64,000 bases of DNA from Streptomyces sp. DG2A-72 (GCF_030499575.1 NZ_JASTLC010000001.1:1674001-1738000), one strand, 5' to 3'. Shown: positions 47,562-59,684, counted from the first letter of the stretch. Numbers and translations: made by a program. The notes: generated by a model not told the origin, from the letters alone.

Positions 47562-48785
47562 TCAGCGTGGGGGCCTGGTCGGCCGCCCGTAGTGGTCGGC
47601 GACGACCCGTGCCATCGCGCCGATCCGGTCCGTCGCCGCGTCCTTCGCGGCGAAGAAGACATGTCCGCGCGCTTCCGGATGGTTCTTGGCGAGCGTGAGA
47701 TGCCGGGACAGCTCGCCGGCGTTCTGCCAGGCGGCGGGCTGCGCCGGGTCGCCCGCCTTGTAGAGCGCCTCGCCCACGTACAGCCGGGTCCCGCTGCCCC
47801 GTACGGCCGAGGCCCACCAGGGCAGGATCTTGGCGTAGTCGGCCGCCGCGAGGCCGATGTTCCAGTACAGCTGCGGGCAGATGTAGTCGATCCAGTTCTC
47901 GCGGACCCACCTGCGGGTGTCGGCGTACAGGTCGTCGTACGTCTGCACCCCCGCCCGGGTGTCGGAGCCGAGGGAGTCCGTGGTGGCGTTGCGCCACACC
48001 CCGAAGGGGCTGATCCCGAACTGCGTGCCCGGCCTGATCGACTTGATCCGGGCCGCCATCTCGCCCACCAGCCGGTTGATGTTGTCCCGCCGCCAGTCGG
48101 CCCGGTCCGCGAAGCCGCCGCCGTACAGATCGAAGGCGGCGGCGTCGTCGAAGGTCTGGCCCGCCACCGGATACGGGTAGAAGTAGTCGTCGAAGTGAAC
48201 GGCGTCGACGGGGTACTTGCGCACCGCGTCGAGCATGGCCTCCTGGACGAAGGCGCGGACCTCGGGCAGCCCCGGGTTGTAGTAGAGCTTCCCGCCGTAC
48301 GTCACCACCCAGTCCGGGTGCTTGCGGGCCGGGTGCGAGGCGACGAGCCGCTGCGGGTCGGTGTGATTGGCGATGCGGAACGGGTTGAACCAGGCGTGCA
48401 GTTCCAGGCCCCGGGCATGCGCCTCGGCCACGGCCGAGCCGAGCGGGTCCCAGCCCGGGTCCTTGCCCTGGGTGCCGGTGAGGTACTGCGACCAGGGCTC
48501 GTACGGCGAGGGCCACAGCGCGTCGGCCGTCGGGCGGACCTGGAAGATCACGGTGTTGAGGCGGTTGCGGACCGCGGTGTCCAGATGGGTGACCAGTTCC
48601 GCCCGCTGCTGGGACGGGCTCAGGCCCGCCCGGGAAGGCCAGTCGCGGTTGGCCACGGTCGCCAGCCACATGCCGCGCATCTCGGTCGCCGCCCGCGGAT
48701 GCCGCGGCACGGCCGCCGCACTCGACGCCGGTGTGAGGGCCGCCAGCGCGGCCACCGCGAACGCCCGACGTGACAACCGTCCCAT
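47562..48785 (-). CDS. Tat-exported GHL10-type glycoside hydrolase (DUF187 family)
   Basis: 407 residues from the ATG at 48785; an upstream GTG at 48821 is possible. Twin-arginine signal GRLSRRAFAVAALAALTPASSAAA. The core begins EMRGMWLATVANRDWPS, with LHAWFNPFRIANH, VDAVHFDDYFYPYP (candidate acidic catalytic residues), GISPFGVW and the DYICPQLYWN strand, as in YngK/GHL10 proteins. It probably acts on a cell-wall or extracellular polysaccharide. Confidence 0.9.
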   Translation of the reverse strand: MGRLSRRAFAVAALAALTPASSAAAVPRHPRAATEMRGMWLATVANRDWPSRAGLSPSQQRAELVTHLDTAVRNRLNTVIFQVRPTADALWPSPYEPWSQYLTGTQGKDPGWDPLGSAVAEAHARGLELHAWFNPFRIANHTDPQRLVASHPARKHPDWVVTYGGKLYYNPGLPEVRAFVQEAMLDAVRKYPVDAVHFDDYFYPYPVAGQTFDDAAAFDLYGGGFADRADWRRDNINRLVGEMAARIKSIRPGTQFGISPFGVWRNATTDSLGSDTRAGVQTYDDLYADTRRWVRENWIDYICPQLYWNIGLAAADYAKILPWWASAVRGSGTRLYVGEALYKAGDPAQPAAWQNAGELSRHLTLAKNHPEARGHVFFAAKDAATDRIGAMARVVADHYGRPTRPPR

Positions 48786-48952
48786 CTGCACACCCCATAC
48801 GCTGCGGACCCGCTCGGTCACGGATCGTCTCCGCGCCCAGGATGCCCGTACCCCGGCGATCGATCATCGATACTTACGGGTAACGTGCACGATCGGAGCA
48901 GGCTCCACACAAATGGCGGCCTGCCGCAGGCGTCGATCAGTAAGGGGACGAT

Positions 48953-49813
48953 GTGACCGACATCCAACGCGTCGGAGTCGTGGGCTGCGGACAGATGGGA
49001 GCGGGCATCGCCGAGGTGTGCGCCCGCGCCGGACTGGACGTGAAGGTCGCCGAGACCACCGGCGAGGCCCTGGAGATCGGCCGCACCCGGCTGTTCAACT
49101 CCCTTTCCAAGGCGGCCGAGCGCGGCAAGATCACGGCGGAGGAGCTGGAGGCGACGCAGGCACGGCTCGGCTTCACCACCGACCTCGGCGAGTTCGCCGA
49201 CCGCGACCTGGTGATCGAGGCCGTCGTCGAGAACGAGCAGGTGAAGACCGAGATCTTCCAGGTGCTCGACCAGGTCGTGACGCGCCCGGACGCGATCCTC
49301 GCCTCCAACACCTCCTCCATCCCGCTGGTGAAGCTCGCGGTCGCCACCTCGCGGCCCGACCACGTCATCGGCATCCACTTCTTCAACCCGGCCCCGGTGC
49401 AGAAACTGGTCGAGCTGATCCCGGCGCTCACCACCTCCGAGGGCACGCTCAGCCGGGCCCAGGCCTTCGCCGAGAAGCTGCTCGGCAAGCACGCCATCCG
49501 CGCCCAGGACCGCTCCGGCTTCGTGGTCAACGCGCTGCTGATCCCCTATCTGCTCTCCGCGATCCGGATGTTCGAGTCGGGCATCGCCAGCCTCGAGGAC
49601 ATCGACAACGGCATGGAACTCGGCTGCGCCCACCCGATGGGCCCGCTGAAGCTGTCCGACCTGATCGGCCTGGACACGGTCGCCTCGGTGGCGTACTCGA
49701 TGTACGAGGAGTACAAGGAGCCGCTGTACGCCGCTCCCCCGCTGCTGCAGCGCATGGTGGACGCGGGCCGGCTGGGCCGGAAGTCGGGGTCGGGCTTCTA
49801 CACCTACGGCTGA
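48953..49813 (+). CDS. 3-hydroxybutyryl-CoA dehydrogenase
   Basis: 286 residues. NAD site RVGVVGCGQMGAGIAEVCARAG, catalytic dyad in ILASNTSSIP and IGIHFFNPAPVQKLVELIPA, C-terminal domain GSGFYTYG. It oxidises or forms 3-hydroxybutyryl-CoA in short-chain fatty-acid, butyrate or ethylmalonyl-CoA metabolism. GTG start. A perfect 16-bp terminator follows. Confidence 0.95.
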   Translation: MTDIQRVGVVGCGQMGAGIAEVCARAGLDVKVAETTGEALEIGRTRLFNSLSKAAERGKITAEELEATQARLGFTTDLGEFADRDLVIEAVVENEQVKTEIFQVLDQVVTRPDAILASNTSSIPLVKLAVATSRPDHVIGIHFFNPAPVQKLVELIPALTTSEGTLSRAQAFAEKLLGKHAIRAQDRSGFVVNALLIPYLLSAIRMFESGIASLEDIDNGMELGCAHPMGPLKLSDLIGLDTVASVAYSMYEEYKEPLYAAPPLLQRMVDAGRLGRKSGSGFYTYG

Positions 49814-49840
49814 TTACGGACGGTCAGATTCCGGCCAAGT

Positions 49841-49877
49841 ACACGGGCCCGGCACCGAAGAGGTGCCGGGCCCGTGT
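49841..49877 (+). terminator. Strong terminator after the hydroxybutyryl-CoA dehydrogenase gene
   Basis: ACACGGGCCCGGCACC (49841-49856) pairs perfectly with GGTGCCGGGCCCGTGT (49862-49877) around the loop GAAGA. Confidence 0.9.
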
Positions 49878-49879
49878 CA

Positions 49880-49896
49880 TTCACACACCGTGTGCG
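49880..49896. promoter_or_regulatory. Candidate operator, second copy of the TTCACAC-N3-GTGTG motif
   Basis: TTCACAC-ACC-GTGTGCG matches, with the same spacing, the palindrome upstream of the TPR regulator at 52287-52303. It lies ~110 bp before the gene at 50007. Confidence 0.45.
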
Positions 49897-50006
49897 CGCC
49901 GGGCTCGCATATGCCCCTCGCACACTCTCCCCACACACCCACCAGGCGAGTTCACTTTCTCTGCGCATGCCAGGGATGAGACACGACTACGGAAAGGAGC
50001 GGACTC

Positions 50007-50264
50007 GTGACCGCCGATCCCGAGCATCCGGTCGTAACAGGTGAACTCGCAGAGTTACGACGTCGCCTCGACGTCGCATACGCCCGCGTGGAGGGCGACC
50101 TGGCTCTGCTCACGCACCGTACCGAGGAGTCCGCCAAGGAACTCGACGAGCTGAACACCCGGATCAACACACTGGAACACGCGCGCTGGCCACTGCCCGC
50201 GATCGCCGCCCTCACCGCCGTGGGTGCTCTCGTCGTGGCGATCTGGCAGGCAGTAGGGCATTGA
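50007..50264 (+). CDS. Small coiled-coil membrane protein
   Basis: 85 residues from the GTG at 50007 (AGGAG seven bases before). Residues ~12-55 are heptad-rich (LAELRRRLDVAYARVEGDLA, ELDELNTRINTLEHA), followed by a C-terminal transmembrane segment (LPAIAALTAVGALVVAIWQA). A tail-anchored, likely oligomeric protein. No function can be assigned; a site shared with the TPR regulator suggests common control. Confidence 0.85.
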   Translation: MTADPEHPVVTGELAELRRRLDVAYARVEGDLALLTHRTEESAKELDELNTRINTLEHARWPLPAIAALTAVGALVVAIWQAVGH

Positions 50265-50278
50265 TCAGGGACGTCGCA

Positions 50279-50824
50279 TCAGGGCAAGACGTCCTGCCCC
50301 AGCCTGAGGTGGTGCAGCATCAGTAACGCGGCCGCCATGTTGGCGGCCGGGACCTCCCCACGGGCGACCATGTCGGGGACGAGTTTGAGGGGGACCCACT
50401 CCCGGCGGTCCGACTCGAAGTCGTCCACGGGCTGTCCGATGTACTCGCCCTCGTCGGCCCAGTAGATGTGGTGCCGGGCGTCGGTGAGCCCATTGGACGG
50501 CTCCACGCTCATCAAGTGGCGCAGCGGTCCCGGCCGCCATCCGGTCTCCTCCTCGAGTTCCCTGGCGGCCGCGCAGGCGATGTCCTCGCCGTCCTCGACG
50601 ACGCCCGCCGCGAGTTCCCACCCCCAGCTGTCGGTGATGAAGCGGTGGCGCCACAGGAGGAGCACTTCATTGGCCTCGTTGACCACTGTGGCCACGGCGA
50701 CCGGCCGCAGCCGTATGAGGAAGTGGTCCAGGTGCCGACCGTCAGGCAGCTCCACGTCTGCCAGGTTGACGGTGAACCAGCGGTTTTCATACACAGTTTG
50801 TTCGTTCTGTTTCGTCCACTGCAC
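50279..50824 (-). CDS. Nudix hydrolase
   Basis: 181 residues. The Nudix box AGVVEDGEDIACAAARELEEETGW fits GX5EX7REUXEEXGU (here split as AGVVEDGEDIACAAA and RELEEETGW). The surroundings resemble ADP-ribose/nucleotide-sugar pyrophosphatases (HFLIRLRPVAVATVVNEANEVLLLWRHR). It cleaves a nucleoside diphosphate derivative. It lies 74 bp downstream of the TPR regulator gene. Confidence 0.92.
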   Translation of the reverse strand: MQWTKQNEQTVYENRWFTVNLADVELPDGRHLDHFLIRLRPVAVATVVNEANEVLLLWRHRFITDSWGWELAAGVVEDGEDIACAAARELEEETGWRPGPLRHLMSVEPSNGLTDARHHIYWADEGEYIGQPVDDFESDRREWVPLKLVPDMVARGEVPAANMAAALLMLHHLRLGQDVLP

Positions 50825-50898
50825 GGTTCTGCCACCTTCCGTCGAGTAAGTGGCAATATCGCAGCAGGGACTATGAGTGTCGGTGTTCGAGCGCCGGA

Positions 50899-52239
50899 TT
50901 ACAGCGGTACGCGCAGTGCTCCGTCGATGAGTTCGGCAGCCTCGGCCGTGCCCGCACAGCCGCTGCGCACCAAGTGCTCGCGTACCGCCCGGAGTCTGTC
51001 GCGCAGCCGCTGGGACTCCATCCCCCGGGCCTGTTCGGCCATCTGCACCGCGGTGGCCACCGCCTTGTCCGCGTTGCCCTGCCGCAACTCGATCGTGCTG
51101 AGCATGGCGAGCCGGTGCACCCGCCCGCGATCGTGGGCCGGGTTTCCGACGGCAGCCGCGGCATGCTCCCCCGCCGCCGCCAGCTCACCGAGGCTGAGAA
51201 GCGCCTCAGCCACCTGGACGTTGACGAGTCCCGGCTGGACATAGCCCGTCTCGTCGGGCTCGTATCCACGCCGGATGCGTTCGGCGGCCGTCTCGGCACG
51301 CCGGATGCAGGACAGGGCGCTCGTGCCGTCGCCCAGGTGCGCGTACGCCTTCGCCTGCATCGCGTACAGGTCGGAGGCGAGAGCCGGGGTGATGTGCTTG
51401 CCCGCCGCCCGCAGCGCGGCCTCCGCGAAGGCCACGGCCTGGCGGTGCTCCCGCATGAACAGGGCCTGGTTGACGAGGAGCGCGATGATGTACGCCCCGA
51501 GTCCCCGGTCCCCGCTGGCCTTCGCGAGCCTCAGCGCCTGGTGGAAGTAGCGCTGGGCGAGCCCGTGGGCATCGGAGTCGTATGCGCAGATCCCGGCGAT
51601 CGCCACCAACCCGCCGGTGGCCCGGTGCACCTGGCGGCCGGTGGCGTCGGTGTAACTGCCGCGCAGCAGCGGCGCGGCCTCGGAGTTGAGGAAGCCGACG
51701 ATCCGGGTGCGGGTCGCCATACCGCCGGCCTTGCGGTACATCTGCTCGTAGTGCGTACGGGCGGCGCGCAGCATCTCCAGGTCGGAGGGGGTGACCCGGT
51801 GCCGGCCGCCGCGGGAGACGTCGACGTCCTCCGGCGGGTTCTCCCACTCCCAGACCGGCATCACGGCGGGCGTGCCGGTGACGGCGGGAGCGCCCAGGAT
51901 GTGCGGGCGTTGCTGTTCGTCGGAGCGCCACAGCGCGGTGGCCCGCTCGACGAAGCCGGACAGCGAGGTGCCGTGCGGGGCGGACGGCTCGCCGGGCACG
52001 CCGAGGCCGATGTCGTCGAGTGTGACGGAGCGTTGCAGTCGGGCGGCAAGTACCTCGCAGATCAGGTCGGGGACCTGGCCGCGGGGGCGCTGGCCCTTCA
52101 ACCACCGTGCCACGGCGGTGTGTTCGTACCTGAGCGCGAGGCCGCGGGCCCGTCCCGCCTGGTTCACGTGTGCGGCCAGTCCCGCGTGTGAGATCCCCGC
52201 CTCGTCCAGGATCGCGTCGAGCAGAGTGTTGGGCTGCAT
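50899..52239 (-). CDS. TPR-containing regulator with N-terminal helix-turn-helix (NsdA-like)
   Basis: 446 residues. The first ~80 residues form an XRE-like DNA-binding region (LDEAGISHAGLAAHVNQAGR, TAVARWLKGQRPRG). The rest is a series of TPR helices (GLAQRYFHQALRLAKASGD, ALYAMQ...AYAHLGDGTSALSC). This layout resembles NsdA-type regulators that affect development and antibiotic production in Streptomyces. A perfect palindrome overlaps its -35 region, suggesting autorepression. Divergent genes: none; the Nudix gene follows. Confidence 0.82.
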   Translation of the reverse strand: MQPNTLLDAILDEAGISHAGLAAHVNQAGRARGLALRYEHTAVARWLKGQRPRGQVPDLICEVLAARLQRSVTLDDIGLGVPGEPSAPHGTSLSGFVERATALWRSDEQQRPHILGAPAVTGTPAVMPVWEWENPPEDVDVSRGGRHRVTPSDLEMLRAARTHYEQMYRKAGGMATRTRIVGFLNSEAAPLLRGSYTDATGRQVHRATGGLVAIAGICAYDSDAHGLAQRYFHQALRLAKASGDRGLGAYIIALLVNQALFMREHRQAVAFAEAALRAAGKHITPALASDLYAMQAKAYAHLGDGTSALSCIRRAETAAERIRRGYEPDETGYVQPGLVNVQVAEALLSLGELAAAGEHAAAAVGNPAHDRGRVHRLAMLSTIELRQGNADKAVATAVQMAEQARGMESQRLRDRLRAVREHLVRSGCAGTAEAAELIDGALRVPL

Positions 52240-52269
52240 GGGTTGCCCCCCGGGTGGCTCGGTGGCGTC

Positions 52270-52303
52270 AGATTAGTGGTTCCGTCTTCACACGGGGTGT
52301 GAA
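52270..52303 (-). promoter_or_regulatory. Promoter and palindromic operator of the TPR regulator
   Basis: A TAATCT -10 (52275-52270) lies 31 bp before the ATG. At the -35 position sits the perfect palindrome TTCACAC-GGG-GTGTGAA (52287-52303). A protein bound there would block RNA polymerase. Confidence 0.65.
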
Positions 52304-52445
52304 CCGAGTGCGCGAATCCGCACCGTGCGCGCGCTGTTGCGGAGAGTTGCCGACCGGTTGACTGAAATGCCTCGTCAGAGGCCGGCCGGGCCGCCGGCTC
52401 CCCCTCGTACAGTGCGGCGGCCCTGCCGGGGGCTTGGCGGTGCGA

Positions 52446-53528
52446 CTAAACGCCGTTGCGCTGAGGGTGGTTTGTCGGCTGCGGGTTGTGTGTGGTTGCT
52501 CGCGCAGTTCCCCGCGCCCCTATCGGGGCGTTGTAGTGCACCTGCGTTCGTTCGTTCCGTAGGACCAGTAGTGCTACGTCGTCCGTGAGTCTGCCTGCCG
52601 TGTGGCGCAGGAGTTGGGTGAAGACTGTGCCCAGGAGGGGCTGTGGGGTGTTCACGCCGTCGCTCAGGGCCTCCGTGAGCACGATCGGCAGCGGGAAGAA
52701 CCGGCCATGAGCGTCTCGGGCGTCCTCGGCGCCGTCCGTGTAGAGGAGCAGCGCTTCTTCGGGCTTCAGTTGGCCGCAGGGTACGGCGGGCAGGTCGGGT
52801 GGGAGTGGGAAGGGGCCCAGTGGGGGCAGGGGGTCGGCGTGGGTGAGGGGTTCCACATGCGTGCCAGTGAGACGGTACGGCCAGGGGTGGCCGCAGTTGA
52901 GGGCGTGCATCTCGCCGTCCGGACCGATCTCCAGCAGCAGGACCGTGATGAACTCCTCGGCGACCGGGCTGTCGGGGGCGGCACGGGCGCGCTCGCGCAG
53001 ATGACGGGCCAGCGCCCGCTCCAGCCTGCGCAGCACACCACCGAGGTCGGGCTCGTCGTGCACGGCCTCACGGAAGCTGCCGAGGACGGCGGCGACGGTG
53101 CCGATGGCGGCGAGACCGTGTCCGCGTACGTCGCCCATCACGGCCCGTACGCCGTGCTCGGTGGCGATGACCTCGTACAGGTCGCCGCCGATGACCGCGC
53201 CGCGCTCCGCGGACAGTTGGGCGGCGGAGACGTGCAGTCCGTCGATACGGGGCGGCAACGGCCGTAGCAGCACACTCTGGGCGGCGCCCGCGACCCGGCG
53301 CACCTGCCGCAGCTCACGCAGCAGCGCCTGCCGGACATGGACGATCAGCCCCGTGCCCACGGCGAAGAAGACGGCGCTGGTGACGATGCGTGCCCCGAAC
53401 CCGTTCTGCTGGGCGAGCGGACAGGCCATCTTGTACGTGATCGCTATGGCGCCCCACACCGTCGGCAGCCCGATCGCGAGCACCCGGCGCCCCGCCCTGC
53501 GGGGAACCCCAGCCTTGATGCGGTTCAT
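52446..53528 (-). CDS. PP2C/SpoIIE-type membrane serine phosphatase
   Basis: 360 residues. Two N-terminal transmembrane segments (about 16-33 and 45-63), then the SpoIIE domain: IGGDLYEVI, VMGDVRGHGLAAI, LLLYTDGAEDAR, and DDVALLVLR near residue 325 (metal-binding Asp/Gly). It would dephosphorylate a Ser/Thr-phosphoprotein such as an anti-anti-sigma factor. The last ~30 residues after LVLRNERT are not family-like: they are the translated repeat copy 6 (APIGARGTARATT) and flanking sequence. Confidence 0.92.
   Translation of the reverse strand: MNRIKAGVPRRAGRRVLAIGLPTVWGAIAITYKMACPLAQQNGFGARIVTSAVFFAVGTGLIVHVRQALLRELRQVRRVAGAAQSVLLRPLPPRIDGLHVSAAQLSAERGAVIGGDLYEVIATEHGVRAVMGDVRGHGLAAIGTVAAVLGSFREAVHDEPDLGGVLRRLERALARHLRERARAAPDSPVAEEFITVLLLEIGPDGEMHALNCGHPWPYRLTGTHVEPLTHADPLPPLGPFPLPPDLPAVPCGQLKPEEALLLYTDGAEDARDAHGRFFPLPIVLTEALSDGVNTPQPLLGTVFTQLLRHTAGRLTDDVALLVLRNERTQVHYNAPIGARGTARATTHNPQPTNHPQRNGV
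52493..52530 (+). repeat. Streptomyces short GC-rich repeat, copy 6
   Basis: TGGTTGCTCGCGCAGTTCCC core with a GCGCCCC-TATC-GGGGCG hairpin. It lies inside the 3' end of the phosphatase reading frame, which reads through it. Confidence 0.9.
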
Positions 53529-53560
53529 GCCGATGGCCCCCCAATAGGCCCTGACAGCAC

Positions 53561-53596
53561 AGAATCGGACCGGCCCCGAAAGACCGGTCCGATTCT
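53561..53596 (-). terminator. Hairpin between pheT and the phosphatase gene
   Basis: AGAATCGGACCGG (53561-53573) pairs perfectly with CCGGTCCGATTCT (53584-53596). It is transcribed after pheT and before the phosphatase start, so it probably ends pheST. Confidence 0.75.
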
Positions 53597-53663
53597 GTCG
53601 ACCACATGGCCCGGAAGAACCAGATCACCCCAAAAGGTCACCCCATTGAGTGAGGTGACTGCA

Positions 53664-53730
53664 GCGCCCCTTTAGGGGCGCGGGGCTGTGTCAATTTGCG
53701 GCTCCGCCGCGTGGGCGCGACAAGCCACGA
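53664..53730 (-). repeat. Streptomyces short GC-rich repeat, copy 7 (composite variant)
   Basis: GCGCCCC-TTTA-GGGGCGC hairpin at 53664-53681, then instead of the usual tail a second block GTCAATTTGCGGCTCCGCCG and GCGCGACAAGCCACGAC. It lies behind pheT and ahead of its terminator hairpin. Confidence 0.85.
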
Positions 53731-53771
53731 CGAAACCCGCACCCGGCAGACCACACAATCCCCCACGGCGC

Positions 53772-56287
53772 CTAGCCCCTCAGAACAGCCCCTACACGCT
53801 CACCCGCAAGGGCAACCGCCGCATCCCGAGCCGCAGAAGCCTCATCAACGGTCAGCGTCCGATCCCCCGCCCGGAACCGCAGCGCATACGCCAGCGACTT
53901 GCGGCCCTCCCCGAGCTGGTCCTCGTTCTCGTAGACGTCGAACAGCCGGATCGCCTCGAGGAGTTCACCCGCGCCCTCACGCAACGCGGCCTCCACATCG
54001 ACCTGCGGCACGAACTTGTCGACGACCAGGGCGACATCCTGCGTGGCGACCGGGAACGTGGAGATGCTCGGCGCCTGTGGCGTGCCGTCGCCGACCTGCT
54101 CCAGAGCGTCCAGGTTCAGCTCCATCGCACAGGTACGCGCGGGCAGGCCCAGGGCCTTGAGCACACGAGGGTGCAACTCGCCCGCATGGCCCACGACCGT
54201 CTCCGTGCCGTCGAGGACGACCACGAACTCGGCGCAACGGCCCGGGTGCCACGGGCCGTACTGACCGCTGCGGATGATCAGGTCAGCCCCGGCTTCCCGC
54301 GCGGCGACGCGCCCCGCGTCCACCGCGTCGGCCCACCCCCCCGGACGGCCCTCGCCCCACCAGCCGGCCTGCTCGCGCGCGCCCGCGAGGACGACCGCGA
54401 CATGCCGCGGCTGGTCCGGCAGCACGGCGTTCAGCGCGGCGATCTCCTCGTCCGTGGGACGCCGGTCGACCGGCAGATGGGGGGTGGCGACCCGCTGCTC
54501 CTCGCCCGGCTGGAAGACCAGCCCGGTCTCGAACAGGGCGAGGTCGTGCGAGCCGCGGCCGTCATTGCGCCGCAGCGCGCCCAGCAGGCCCGGCAGCAGC
54601 GACGTACGGAGCGCGGGCTCCTCGTCGTTGAGCGGGTTGACGAGCTTGACGACGCGGCGGGCCGGGTCGTCCGCGTCCAGGCCGAGCTGGTCGAAGACCT
54701 GCTCGGCGATGAACGGGTAGTTCGGCGCCTCGACGTATCCGGCTCCGGCCAGCGCCCGGCCGACGCGGCGGTGCAGCCGCTGGCGGTGGGTCAGGCCCCG
54801 GCCGGAGGGCGGCTTGGGCAGCGTGGAGGGCAGGTTCTCGTAGCCCTCCAGGCGGATGACCTCTTCGGCGAGGTCGTTCTGCTCCAGGAGGTCGGGCCGC
54901 CAGGACGGGACGGTGACGATCAGCTCGTCCTGCCCGTACACATCACAGCCGACCTGCTGGAGGCGGCGTACGACGGTCTCGCGGCCGTAGTCGACGCCGG
55001 CGACCTTGTCCGGGTGGTCGGCCGGGACGGTGATCGTGTGCGGTGCGGACGGGGCGATGACCTCGGTGACCCCGGCCTCGGCGGTGCCGCCGGCGAGCAG
55101 GACCAGCAGGTCGACCGTGCGCTGGGCGGCAGCGGCGGCGGCCTGCGGGTCGACGCCGCGCTCGAAGCGGCGGGACGCCTCGGAGGACAGCTTGTGGCGG
55201 CGGGCGGTGCGGGCGATCGCGACCTGGTCGAAGTGCGCGGCCTCGATCACCACGTCGGTCGTCGCGTTCTCGACGTCCTCGTGGTCGGCGATCTCGGTGT
55301 TGGCGCCGCCCATGACTCCGGCGAGCCCGATCGGTCCGCGGTCGTCGGTGATCACCAGGTCCTCGGCGTGCAGCTTCCGCTCGACGCCGTCGAGGGTGAC
55401 GATCTTCTCGCCCTCGGCGGCCCGGCGGACACCGATCGTGCCCTGGACGAGGGAGCGGTCGTAGGCGTGGAGCGGCTGACCGAGTTCCATCATCACGTAG
55501 TTGGTGATGTCGACGGCGAGCGAGATCGGGCGCATGCCGACCTTCTGCAGGCGGCGCCGCAGCCAGATCGGGGAGCGCGCCTCGGAGCTGAGGCCGGTGA
55601 CCGTACGGGCGGTGAAGCGGTCGCAGCCGAGCGGGTCGGAGACCTGGACCGGGTAGCCGAAGGCGTTCGGGCCGGGGACGTCGAGGAGGGCCGGGTCGCG
55701 CAGCGGGAGGCCGTAGGCGATGGCGGTCTCGCGGGCGACGCCGCGGATGGACAGACAGTCGCCGCGGTTGGCGGTGACGGCGATGTCCAGTACCTCGTCG
55801 ACGAGTTCGAGCAGCTCGATGGCGTCCTTGCCGATCTCGGACTCCGGCGGCAGCACGATGATGCCCTTGGTGCCGTCGTCGCCCATGCCCAGCTCGTCGC
55901 TGGAGCAGATCATGCCGTGGGACGTCTTGCCGTAGGTCTTGCGGGCGCTGATCGCGAAGCCGCCCGGCAGGACCGCGCCGGGGAGCACGACCACGACCTT
56001 GTCGCCGACGGCGAAGTTGCGGGCGCCGCAGACGATCTCCTGGGGCTCACCGGTGCCGTTGGCGGTGCCGACGTCGACGGTGCAGAAGCGGATCGGCTTC
56101 TTGAACTCCGTCAGCTCCTCGATGGTCAGCACCTGGCCGACGACCAGGGGGCCCTTGAGGCCGTCGCCGAGCTGCTCGACGGTCTCGACCTCAAGACCGG
56201 CCGAAATGAGCTTGGCCTGCACGTCACGACCGGTCTGCGTCTCCGGCAGGTCGACGTACTCCCGCAGCCAAGAAAGCGGGACCCGCA

Positions 56288-56288
<1 letters not shown>
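53772..56288 (-). CDS. pheT: Phenylalanyl-tRNA synthetase beta subunit
   Basis: 838 residues, full length. N-terminal B1 ([16 protein letters not shown]), tRNA-binding OB fold ([32 protein letters not shown]), B3/B4 and B5 domains, a catalytic-like core, and a C-terminal anticodon-binding ferredoxin fold ([15 protein letters not shown]). It forms an alpha2-beta2 enzyme with PheS that charges tRNA-Phe. The ATG overlaps the pheS stop (TGATG). Confidence 0.98.
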
Positions 56289-58679
<2,391 letters not shown>

Positions 58680-58731
58680 CCCCGTACCCCACCTCTCACG
58701 ACGGCGCAGGGCCCCCGAGCAGGTCACCCTA

Positions 58732-59580
58732 CTAGCTCACGGTGACGGAGCGGCACCCTCCGGAAGCGCGCTGTGCACGCGCGGACGCATAGAGACATAC
58801 GGCGGCGGCGGTGGCGAGGTTCAGGCTCTCGGCCTTCCCGTGGATCGGAACCCGCACGACGGCGTCCGCCAGCGCGCGGGTCTCCTCCGGCAGCCCCCAC
58901 GCCTCGTTCCCGAACACCCAGGCCGTCGGCCCGCCCATGGTGCCCTTGTCCAGCTCGTCGTCCAGGTCGTCGGTCCCGGCCCCGTCAGCGGCGAGAATCC
59001 GTACCCCGGCGTCCTTGAGCCCCGCCACGGCCCGCTCGACGGGGACCCCGACGGCGACCGGCAGATGAAACAGCGACCCGACGGAGGCCCGCACGGCCTT
59101 GGGGTTGTACAGATCGACGGACGCGTCAGTGAGTACGACCGCCTCGGCGCCGGCGGCATCGGCACACCGCAGTACGGTCCCGGCATTCCCCGGGTCCCGC
59201 ACATGCGCCAGCACGGCGACCAGCTTGGGACGGGCGGCGAGGATCTCCTCGAACGGCGTGTCCAGGAACCGGCAGATCCCGACGAGGCCCTGCGGGGTGA
59301 CAGTGGTCGAGATCTCGGCGATGACCTGCTCGGAGGCGAGGTGCACGCGCGCGCCGATGTCCCGGGCCCGCCCGACGATGTCGGCGTACCGCTCCGCGGC
59401 CTCCACGGTGGCGAACAACTCGACCAACGTGTCCGCCTGCTCCCCCGCCTCCCGCACAGCCTGCGGCCCCTCCGCAAGAAACAGCCGCTCCTTCCCCCGG
59501 AAGTTCCGCTTGGCCAGCCGCCGGGCGGCGGAGACCCGGGGGGACCGGGGGGAGATCAGCTCGGGAGATACGGGGGGCAT
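58732..59580 (-). CDS. SpoU/TrmH-family RNA 2'-O-methyltransferase
   Basis: 282 residues from the ATG at 59580 (AAGG eight bases before). N-terminal substrate-binding domain (ARRLAKRNFRGKERLFLAEG) and a C-terminal SPOUT knot with VLAHVRDPGNAGTVLRCADA, VFGNEAWGL and VRVPIHGKAESLNLATA. It likely methylates 23S rRNA. It is just downstream of rplT on the same strand. Confidence 0.95.
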   Translation of the reverse strand: MPPVSPELISPRSPRVSAARRLAKRNFRGKERLFLAEGPQAVREAGEQADTLVELFATVEAAERYADIVGRARDIGARVHLASEQVIAEISTTVTPQGLVGICRFLDTPFEEILAARPKLVAVLAHVRDPGNAGTVLRCADAAGAEAVVLTDASVDLYNPKAVRASVGSLFHLPVAVGVPVERAVAGLKDAGVRILAADGAGTDDLDDELDKGTMGGPTAWVFGNEAWGLPEETRALADAVVRVPIHGKAESLNLATAAAVCLYASARAQRASGGCRSVTVS

Positions 59581-59619
59581 GCAGCTCACCTTCGGAAAGA
59601 AGACCGGTGCTCACACAGC

Positions 59620-59653
59620 AACGGACCCGCAGGCAGAAACCCACGGGTCCGTT
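59620..59653 (-). terminator. Terminator of the infC-rpmI-rplT operon
   Basis: AACGGACCCG (59620-59629) pairs with CGGGTCCGTT (59644-59653), 31 bp beyond the rplT stop. Confidence 0.75.
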
Positions 59654-59684
59654 CAGTCACGTCGGCTCGAAGCCAGCGCCAGCG

